The notes under the pieces: model-generated | The model's input: the letters and a program-made list of their open reading frames with translations, nothing else | What the model was told of the DNA's origin: nothing | The model's database searches: none | Program-made: the position numbers and the translations under genes | Assembly: GCA_028706795.1 (NCBI GenBank) | Contig: JAQTVK010000003.1 | Coordinates: 1-19,280 of the forward strand | Length of the DNA: 19,280 nt | Direction of reading: 5' to 3' | Origin: Candidatus Omnitrophota bacterium | GTDB lineage: Bacteria > Omnitrophota > Gorgyraeia > Pluralincolimonadales > Pluralincolimonadaceae | Shown: one piece after another, positions 14,054 through 19,280 of the stretch | Position numbering within the stretch: position 1 is the first letter of the stretch | Layout of the letters: every line of letters starts with the position of its first letter

Positions 14054-14839
14054 ATGGATTCACTGGAACAACTGGCGTGCTGGGCGTTCAATTGCGATCG
14101 CGCGCAACTATATACCGGCGATTATGAGGCGGACGAGGAGAACATAAAACTCTTCCACGAGGCGCTCGATTCATATGCGCGCGGGATCCCGGCCCAATAT
14201 ATTACCGGCGAGGCGGAGTTCATGGGTTTTGATTTTGACGTCAACCCGTCCGTCCTTATACCGAGGCCGGAGACGGAAACATTTGTCGAGAGGGTCCTGA
14301 CGCTTATGGAGAGGGAAGGCATCACCGAACCGTCTATCCTCGACCTGGGGACCGGTTCCGGGGCGATAGCCGTAAGTTTGACAAAATTGAGCCCGTCCTG
14401 TAAAATGGTAGCCTCCGATGTCTCCGAAGAGGCCCTGGAAGTTGGAAGGGAGAACGCCGCGGCAAACGGCGTAGGCGAGAGGATAGAATTCGTGCTCTCC
14501 GACCTTTTTGAGCGTATTCCCGGCAAGAGGAAGTTCGACCTGGTGATCTCGAACCCGCCCTATATACCGAGCGAAGATTACGATTCCCTGCCTCCGGAGG
14601 TCAGGAGCGAACCGAGGATCGCCCTGGACGGCGGGCGGAAAGGCCTGGAGTTCTATAAAAAGATAATCCCGGATGCGGCAAAGAGGTTGAACCGCGGCGG
14701 GTATCTCGCGCTGGAGATAGGATACGGCCAGGCACAGGCGATAAACGATCTCCTCGCGTCCGCGGGATCATATCGGGATATTGAGATATTAAAGGATTAT
14801 AACGATATAGACAGGATAGTTTTTGCGAAGAGGCGTTGA
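14054..14839 (+). CDS. prmC: Release factor glutamine N5-methyltransferase
   Basis: The product is 261 residues. It methylates the Gln of the GGQ motif in release factors using S-adenosylmethionine. An N-terminal helical domain is shorter than in E. coli HemK but contains the family hallmark GEAEFMGFDF...PSVLIPRPETE (about 52-75). The SAM site is ILDLGTGSGAIAVSL (95-109). NPPY at 167-170 (DLVISNPPYIPSED) is the catalytic motif that holds the target glutamine. GGYLALEIGYGQ closes the fold. It directly follows prfA, its substrate gene, as in many bacteria. Its TGA stop shares a base with the murA ATG (TGATG). Confidence 0.95.
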   Translation: MDSLEQLACWAFNCDRAQLYTGDYEADEENIKLFHEALDSYARGIPAQYITGEAEFMGFDFDVNPSVLIPRPETETFVERVLTLMEREGITEPSILDLGTGSGAIAVSLTKLSPSCKMVASDVSEEALEVGRENAAANGVGERIEFVLSDLFERIPGKRKFDLVISNPPYIPSEDYDSLPPEVRSEPRIALDGGRKGLEFYKKIIPDAAKRLNRGGYLALEIGYGQAQAINDLLASAGSYRDIEILKDYNDIDRIVFAKRR

Positions 14840-16104
14840 TGGATAAGATAGCGATAGAAGGGCCGACGAGATTAAGGGGAACGGTCGAGGTAAGCGGGGC
14901 GAAGAATTCGGCGCTGCCTATTATGGCCGCTACGCTCCTTACCGACGAGAAGTGCGTGATAAAGCGAGTGCCACCCCTGCGCGACGTCAACACCATGATA
15001 AAGATCCTGCGCAACCTGGGCGTTAAGGTGCAGGTGGAGCCCGGGCGGCTGGTGATAGAACCAAAGGGATATAAAAATTATATAGCGCCGTATAAATACG
15101 TCAAGGAGATGCGCGCCTCATTCTGCGTCCTGGGGCCAATACTCGCGAAACACAGAAAAGCGCAGGTGTCGTATCCCGGAGGATGCGCCATCGGCAACCG
15201 TCCGGTGGACCTCCATCTTAAAGGCATAAGGGCGCTCGGCGCAGACCTGAAGATAGAGCATGGCTACGTCGTAGGCGAGACGAGGCAGCTGAAGGGGGCG
15301 CATGTATATTTGGGCGGCGCCTTCGGCTCATCGGTCCTCGCGACCGATAACGTAATGATGGCCGCGACCCTGGCTAAGGGCAGGACTGTAATAGAGAACG
15401 CCGCCTGTGAGCCGGAAGTCGTCGACCTTGCTGATTTCCTGAACAAAATGGGCGCGAAGATAAAAGGGGCGGGAACGCATTTTATCGAGATAGAGGGCGT
15501 AAAGAGGCTGGACGGGGCCGAAGCCGAGGTGATACCCGACAGGATAGAGGCCGGCACTTTTATGGTGGCAGCCGCGATCACCGGGGGCGATATCACAGTA
15601 AAAGGGGCGCGCTTCGACCATCTCGGCGCGCTGGTGGATAAATTACAGGATTCCGGCGTTACGATAACGCGCCACGGAAAAGATATACGCGTCCGGGTCC
15701 AGAGGCAGTTAAGGCCGGTGGATATAACCACATTGCCTTATCCGGGTTTCCCGACCGACCTGCAGGCGCAGATGATGGCTTTGATGACCACGATAAACGG
15801 GATAAGCGTCATAACCGAGAAGATATATCCCGACAGATATATGCATGTGAGCGAGCTGGCAAGGATGGGAGCGCAGATAAAACTCGAGGGCGATTCGGCT
15901 ATAGTAAAGGGAGTAAAACAGCTGAGCGGCGCCCCGGTGATGGCGTCGGATCTGCGCGCCTCGGCCGCGCTGGTATTGGCCGGCATGGCTGCGAGGGGCA
16001 GGACCGACGTCTCAAGGGTCTACCATTTGGACAGGGGTTATGATAAGATAGAGAATAAACTATCGCAATTAGGAGCGAATATTCACAGAGAAAGGGAGGA
16101 ATAA
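14839..16104 (+). CDS. murA: UDP-N-acetylglucosamine 1-carboxyvinyltransferase
   Basis: The product is 421 residues from ATG 14839. A TTG one codon earlier is possible but less likely. The ATG shares a base with the prmC stop (TGATG). It transfers enolpyruvate from PEP to UDP-GlcNAc, the first committed step of peptidoglycan synthesis, so the organism makes precursors for a wall. Visible active-site residues are K22 and N23 (SGAKNSALP), the loop Cys at 116 in PGGCAIGNRPVD with R121, GFPTDLQAQMMAL with the general-base Asp, and DLRASAALVLAGMAA. Cys at the loop position predicts sensitivity to fosfomycin, unlike enzymes with Asp there. The C-terminus YHLDRGYDKIENKLSQLGANI is standard. Confidence 0.97.
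   Translation: MDKIAIEGPTRLRGTVEVSGAKNSALPIMAATLLTDEKCVIKRVPPLRDVNTMIKILRNLGVKVQVEPGRLVIEPKGYKNYIAPYKYVKEMRASFCVLGPILAKHRKAQVSYPGGCAIGNRPVDLHLKGIRALGADLKIEHGYVVGETRQLKGAHVYLGGAFGSSVLATDNVMMAATLAKGRTVIENAACEPEVVDLADFLNKMGAKIKGAGTHFIEIEGVKRLDGAEAEVIPDRIEAGTFMVAAAITGGDITVKGARFDHLGALVDKLQDSGVTITRHGKDIRVRVQRQLRPVDITTLPYPGFPTDLQAQMMALMTTINGISVITEKIYPDRYMHVSELARMGAQIKLEGDSAIVKGVKQLSGAPVMASDLRASAALVLAGMAARGRTDVSRVYHLDRGYDKIENKLSQLGANIHREREE
16094..16100 (+). promoter_or_regulatory. Ribosome binding site of rpsP
   Basis: GGGAGGA lies in the last codons of murA, 7 bases before the rpsP ATG at 16108. It is the strongest ribosome site in the window, as suits a ribosomal protein. Confidence 0.75.
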
Positions 16105-16107
16105 TCA

Positions 16108-16350
16108 ATGGCAGCGGTAATCAGGTTGAAGAGGTTAGGGACCAAAAAAGTGCCCCATCAGAGGATAATCGTCATAGATTCGCATAAGGGGCGCGATATG
16201 AAGGCTATCGAAGAGCTCGGCTATTACGATCCGACGAAGAAACCGGCATTCGGCAACCTCAAGAAGGAGAGGATACTGCACTGGATAAAACTCGGCGCTA
16301 AACCTTCTCCGGCCGTGTCCAACATATTCAGGAAATCCGGCATAATCTAA
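16108..16350 (+). CDS. rpsP: 30S ribosomal protein S16
   Basis: The product is 80 residues, normal size. It begins MAAVIRLKRLGTKKVPHQRI, very close to the usual MAVKIRLKRxGxKKxPxYRI form. VIDSHKGRDMKAIEELGYYDPTKKP and the C-terminal ILHWIKLGAKPSPAVSNIF complete the S16 pattern. It binds 16S rRNA in the 5' domain during small-subunit assembly. It leads the rpsP-trmD-rplS-rnhB cluster and has only a 4-base gap to trmD. The usual next gene, rimM, is missing at this place. Confidence 0.97.
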   Translation: MAAVIRLKRLGTKKVPHQRIIVIDSHKGRDMKAIEELGYYDPTKKPAFGNLKKERILHWIKLGAKPSPAVSNIFRKSGII

Positions 16351-16354
16351 TTTG

Positions 16355-17041
16355 ATGCGGATAGATATACTTACGCTCTTCCCGAAGATGTTCGAAGGCG
16401 TGCTCGACGAATCCATAATCAAGCGCGCGCGCAAGAGCGGGAAGATCGATATACGGGTCCACAACCTGCGCGATTGGACGGACGACAAACATAAGAAAGT
16501 CGACGACAAACCGTTTGGCGGGGGTCCCGGGATGGTCATAAAACCGCAGCCGCTCTTTGACGCGGTGGGGGACCTGAAAAAGGGGTCGTCAAGGGTCGTC
16601 CTGATGACGCCGCAGGGAAAGAAGCTCGACCAGCAGGTTGCCGGAAAGATGTCCGGATATAAACATATCATAATAGTCTGCGGGCATTATGAGGGCATAG
16701 ACGAACGGTTCCGGAAGAAACTCGTTACGGATGAGATATCGCTCGGGGATTTCGTCCTGACCGGCGGGGAGATACCAGCGATGGCCTTGGTCGACAGCCT
16801 GGTAAGGCTCGTGCCCGGGGTCGTCGGGGATAAGGATTCGCTCGAATTTGAGTCGTTCGCGTCCGGCCTCCTGGAATATCCGCAGTACACGAGACCGGCC
16901 GAGTTCAGGGGCCTTAAGGTGCCGGAGGTGCTTTTGTCCGGCGACCATAATAAGATAGGTGCATGGAGAAGAGAGATGGCAATGAAGAGGACGAGATCAA
17001 GGCGTCCGGATATGTATAAAAAAATCAAGGAGAAGAAGTGA
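16355..17041 (+). CDS. trmD: tRNA (guanine-N1)-methyltransferase, position 37
   Basis: The product is 228 residues from ATG 16355. A TTG codon directly before it could serve but is less likely. It methylates G37 next to the anticodon in tRNAs reading CUN, CCN and CGG, and so prevents +1 frameshifts. Family features are MRIDILTLFPKMFEG at the start, FGGGPGMVIKP, VCGHYEGIDER, the trefoil-knot SAM-binding region around LTGGEIPAMALVDSLVRL split after A, and the C-terminal domain with GLLEYPQYTRPAEF. The stop shares a base with the rplS start (TGATG at 17039-17043). Confidence 0.97.
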   Translation: MRIDILTLFPKMFEGVLDESIIKRARKSGKIDIRVHNLRDWTDDKHKKVDDKPFGGGPGMVIKPQPLFDAVGDLKKGSSRVVLMTPQGKKLDQQVAGKMSGYKHIIIVCGHYEGIDERFRKKLVTDEISLGDFVLTGGEIPAMALVDSLVRLVPGVVGDKDSLEFESFASGLLEYPQYTRPAEFRGLKVPEVLLSGDHNKIGAWRREMAMKRTRSRRPDMYKKIKEKK

Positions 17042-17376
17042 TGAATAAATGCGCTGTCGCAGAAAAGGATTACTTGAAAAAAGAAATACCGGCATTTAAG
17101 GTCGGGGATACGGTAAAAGTCATGGTAAAGATCAGGGAAGAGGATAAGTTCCGCCTCCAGGCCTTTGAGGGTGTTGTGATAAAAAAGAGGGGCAGCGGCG
17201 TTTCGTCGAGTTTCACGGTCCGCCGCGTCTCTTACGGCGAGGGCGTGGAGAGGACTTTCCCGCTCCATTCGCCTTCAGTCGATAAGGTCGAGGTGATAAA
17301 GTCCTCGAAGCCGAAGAGGGCAAAACTCTATTATATGCGTAAAAATGTCGGCAAAAAGGCTGATGTTGTATCATGA
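17041..17376 (+). CDS. rplS: 50S ribosomal protein L19
   Basis: The product is 111 residues from ATG 17041. A GTG just before it would add one residue. FKVGDTVKVMVKIREEDKFR, LQAFEGVVIKKRGSGVSSSF and TVRRVSYGEGVERTFPLHSP are standard L19 blocks, with AKLYYMRKNVGKKA at the end. It lies at the interface of the two ribosomal subunits. AAGGAG occurs about 12 bases before the ATG, inside trmD. The 3' end overlaps rnhB by 14 bases (32 if the earlier rnhB start is used). Confidence 0.96.
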   Translation: MNKCAVAEKDYLKKEIPAFKVGDTVKVMVKIREEDKFRLQAFEGVVIKKRGSGVSSSFTVRRVSYGEGVERTFPLHSPSVDKVEVIKSSKPKRAKLYYMRKNVGKKADVVS

Positions 17377-17947
17377 GCGAAAATTAACCAGGCAAGGCAA
17401 AAGACAGATCGCGGGGATAGATGAGGCAGGGCGCGGTCCCCTGGCCGGCCCGGTCGTCGCGGCCGCGGTCATATTAAGGGATTTAAGGTTTAAGAACAGG
17501 ATAGCCGATTCCAAGGCCCTCACAAGGCTTGCTCGCGAGAGGGCCTACGAGGAGATACTCAGGAAAGCGGATGTCGGGATCGGCATCGTAGGGGAAAAAG
17601 ACATAGACAGGATAAATATCCTGCGGGCGAGTCTTCACGCCATGGAGTTAGCGGTGTACGACCTCGGCATAAGGCCGGACCACCTCCTTATAGACGGCAA
17701 CATCCATCCGGAATTACCCCATCCAAAGACGGCATTGATCGACGGAGAGTCGCGTTCCATCTCTATCGCCTGCGCTTCTATCATCGCGAAGGTCACGAGG
17801 GATTTTATAATGACTTATTACGATGCCTTATATCCCCAGTACGGGTTCGCCAGGCACAAAGGCTACGGGACGCGTTTGCATTTCCTTGCGATAAGGAGGT
17901 TCGGCCCGTCGCCGATCCACAGGCGGAGTTTTACCCTGATAAAATGA
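17363..17947 (+). CDS. rnhB: Ribonuclease HII
   Basis: The product is 194 residues from ATG 17363 (MLYHERKLTRQGKRQIAG). An ATG at 17345 would add six residues and lengthen the overlap with rplS. I prefer the later one because AAAAAGG stands just before it and because RNase HII proteins usually have about 15-20 residues ahead of the first motif, but this is not certain. It cuts RNA in RNA-DNA hybrids and single ribonucleotides in DNA. The four acidic catalytic residues are visible: D and E in GIDEAGRGPLAGP (D20, E21), D in LLIDGN (D111) and D in SIIAKVTRD (D147). YPQYGFARHKGYGT and GPSPIHRRSF close the family pattern. The stop overlaps the next start (ATGA). Confidence 0.95.
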   Translation: MLYHERKLTRQGKRQIAGIDEAGRGPLAGPVVAAAVILRDLRFKNRIADSKALTRLARERAYEEILRKADVGIGIVGEKDIDRINILRASLHAMELAVYDLGIRPDHLLIDGNIHPELPHPKTALIDGESRSISIACASIIAKVTRDFIMTYYDALYPQYGFARHKGYGTRLHFLAIRRFGPSPIHRRSFTLIK

Positions 17948-18549
17948 ACTTATTCATATTAAGGCACGGCGAATCGGTCTGGAACAGGGAGAAGAGGGTC
18001 CAGGGAAGCAAGGACCCCGGCTTAAGCGAAAAAGGGAAACGGCAGGCGAAGAGCGCCGGCAGCCGGCTTAAGAAAAAAAAGATAGATATTATTTATTCCA
18101 GCCCGCTTAAGCGCTGCGCGCAGACGGCGCGTATAATTTCACGTAAGACCGGGGCGAAGATAAGGTTTATTCCCGGCATGCAGGAGATAATCCTCGGCGT
18201 CTGGCAGGGTAAGACGATAGACGAGGTAAAAAGGCTTTATCCCGCGTCATACGCGGTTTGGACCAAGGAGCCTTCGAAGGCCGCGATCCCCGGGTGGGAA
18301 GGCGTACCGAAATTCAGGAAGAGGGTGGACCGCGCCTTCAAAACAATATTGGAAAAAAATCCGGCGGCCAATGTCTGTGTCGTGGCACACTGGGGCGTGA
18401 TTGCCGCGCATCTCGCGAAGACGCTCGACGCGGATTTTAACCGCATCTTCCAGGGGGTAAGGGTGGATAATTGCGGCATCAGCGAAATTTCATATATGAA
18501 CGGAAAGGCGATAATACAATGCATAAACGATACGCGTCTTCTCTCCTGA
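17944..18549 (+). CDS. Histidine phosphatase superfamily protein (phosphoglycerate-mutase-like)
   Basis: The product is 201 residues. The family's RHG motif is at 7-9 (LRHGESVWN), with His8 as the phosphorylated residue. DPGLSEKGKRQA, YSSPLKRCAQTA (Arg57) and MQEIILGVWQGKT (Glu81) follow, and the second catalytic His149 is in VVAHWGVI. All core residues are present, so it should be an active phosphatase or mutase. The substrate cannot be told. The size fits alpha-ribazole phosphatase (CobC), PhoE-type phosphatases and sugar-phosphate phosphatases, and no cobalamin gene is near. No signal peptide, so cytoplasmic. It begins in an ATGA overlap with rnhB, and its last 31 bases overlap the start of the secreted hydrolase gene. 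Confidence 0.88.
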   Translation: MNLFILRHGESVWNREKRVQGSKDPGLSEKGKRQAKSAGSRLKKKKIDIIYSSPLKRCAQTARIISRKTGAKIRFIPGMQEIILGVWQGKTIDEVKRLYPASYAVWTKEPSKAAIPGWEGVPKFRKRVDRAFKTILEKNPAANVCVVAHWGVIAAHLAKTLDADFNRIFQGVRVDNCGISEISYMNGKAIIQCINDTRLLS

Positions 18550-19280
18550 TAGTTTTTATTCTTTTCCTCTTCGCCGCGCCGTGTTTTGGCGAAGATACGG
18601 CGGCTGCCCCGGGCAGCGTCGTCAAGGTAACGGGCAAGAAAGGCAGCTGGAGCCTCGAGGTGAACGGCAAAGCGTTCTATATCAAAGGCGCCGGCGTCGG
18701 AAAGATGACCGGGCTTGGCGGCGCGAATTACCTCAAAATGGCGCAGGAACTGGGCGCAAATGCCGTCCGAACCTGGGGGACCGACCAGGGCACGCAGGAA
18801 TATTTTGATACCGCGTTGAAATACGGCCTTATGGTAGACGCCGGGATATGGCTTAATTACGCAAAAAAAGGCACGGAATACAGTTATATCGGCGATAATG
18901 AATATAAGCGGAAAAAGAGGCAGGAGATCACGGATTACGTCAACAAATTCAAGGGCCATCCGGCGCTGTTGATGTGGAATATAGGCAACGAGGCGATCTT
19001 TTTCACGAAGGATGAGGAAGAGCGCGCAGCATTGGCGAAATTCCTCGGGGAGACGGTGCAGATGGTCCATAAGCTTGACCCGGACCATCCGGTCATATAT
19101 ACGTCGGCCGATACTACCGCGTTGCCGTATATCCAGCAATACGTTCCCGGCCTCGATATATTCGGCATGAATATATACGGCAGCGTGAGGATCTCGCACG
19201 GCAAATGGGATAAGTCCGGATTGGACATGCCCTATTGCGTGACCGAGTACGGGCCGCACGGGCCGTGGGACGTCAAAAAG
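18519..19280 (+). CDS. Secreted glycoside hydrolase, clan GH-A (GH2-like TIM barrel), 3' partial
   Basis: The frame is open from ATG 18519 to the right edge, with 254 codons visible. Residues 1-24 form a signal peptide (hydrophobic 9-22, cleavage near CFG before EDT), so it is exported. After a short Ala/Pro linker comes SWSLEVNGKAFYIKGAGVGK and GANAVRTWGT, the opening of a GH2-type catalytic barrel without the usual preceding beta domains. The acid/base Glu is in WNIGNE (E158). A second conserved Glu in CVTEYGP (E243) fits the nucleophile strand, although the barrel continues past the edge. The substrate is unknown; beta-glycans are likely for the clan. The start overlaps the phosphatase gene by 31 bases in another frame. 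No strong ribosome site is seen before it, though GGAAAGG stands at 18501-18507. Confidence 0.78.
   Translation, partial: MHKRYASSLLIVFILFLFAAPCFGEDTAAAPGSVVKVTGKKGSWSLEVNGKAFYIKGAGVGKMTGLGGANYLKMAQELGANAVRTWGTDQGTQEYFDTALKYGLMVDAGIWLNYAKKGTEYSYIGDNEYKRKKRQEITDYVNKFKGHPALLMWNIGNEAIFFTKDEEERAALAKFLGETVQMVHKLDPDHPVIYTSADTTALPYIQQYVPGLDIFGMNIYGSVRISHGKWDKSGLDMPYCVTEYGPHGPWDVKK

Noticed and set aside
18237..19259. Long minus-strand open frame of 340 codons
   Set aside because: It is antisense to the phosphatase and to a + strand frame with signal peptide and glycosidase motifs. Its own translation shows no family pattern and is rich in Arg/His as expected for a shadow frame.
1..19280. Mobile elements, CRISPR arrays, tRNA genes, attachment sites
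   Set aside because: No transposase or integrase motifs, regular spaced repeats or tRNA-like sequences were seen on either strand. The density of housekeeping genes and uniform codon use argue against an inserted island.

Overview
The window is 19.3 kb of tightly packed bacterial DNA. All 22 genes I can support lie on the + strand. Neighbours mostly overlap by 1-32 bases or are a few bases apart, and the widest gap is 58 bases. There is no tRNA, rRNA, CRISPR array, insertion sequence or clear intrinsic terminator. Composition looks balanced to mildly GC-rich. Ile ATA and Arg AGG codons are conspicuously frequent in every gene, including ribosomal protein genes, so this is a genome-wide habit and not a sign of transfer. 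The envelope is Gram-negative (secretins, signal peptides). The pilus-like genes resemble the Amuc_1098-1102 type of system of the PVC superphylum. My best guess is a PVC-related candidate phylum such as Omnitrophota, by inference only.

Region 1 (1-6207) is an envelope-spanning type IV pilus / type II secretion-like assembly. In order it encodes a PilM-PilN (GspL-like) fusion cut by the left edge, a PilO/GspM/Amuc_1100-like inner-membrane protein, a PilP/GspC-like connector with two similar beta modules, a periplasmic TPR plus secretin N-domain protein, two tandem paralogous secretin-domain proteins, and a small secreted YbjQ/DUF74-like protein. This is the most unusual part: the secretin's N-terminal and pore parts are on separate polypeptides, each with its own signal peptide, and the pore part is duplicated. 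No motor ATPase, platform protein or pilin is inside the window.

Region 2 (6266-12748) carries polA (proofreading intact), glgA (glycogen synthase), coaE (dephospho-CoA kinase), a small stand-alone GGDEF protein with changed ligand residues, and rho. Region 3 (12767-16104) is rpmE, prfA, prmC and murA. prfA and prmC form a functional pair, since PrmC methylates the GGQ glutamine of the release factor. Region 4 (16108-17947) is rpsP-trmD-rplS-rnhB, the usual ribosomal/tRNA modification cluster but without rimM between rpsP and trmD. Region 5 (17944-19280) is a histidine-phosphatase family protein overlapping a secreted clan GH-A glycoside hydrolase cut by the right edge.

Stop-start overlaps (ATGA or TGATG) at many junctions suggest long transcripts with translational coupling. 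No promoter could be placed with confidence.
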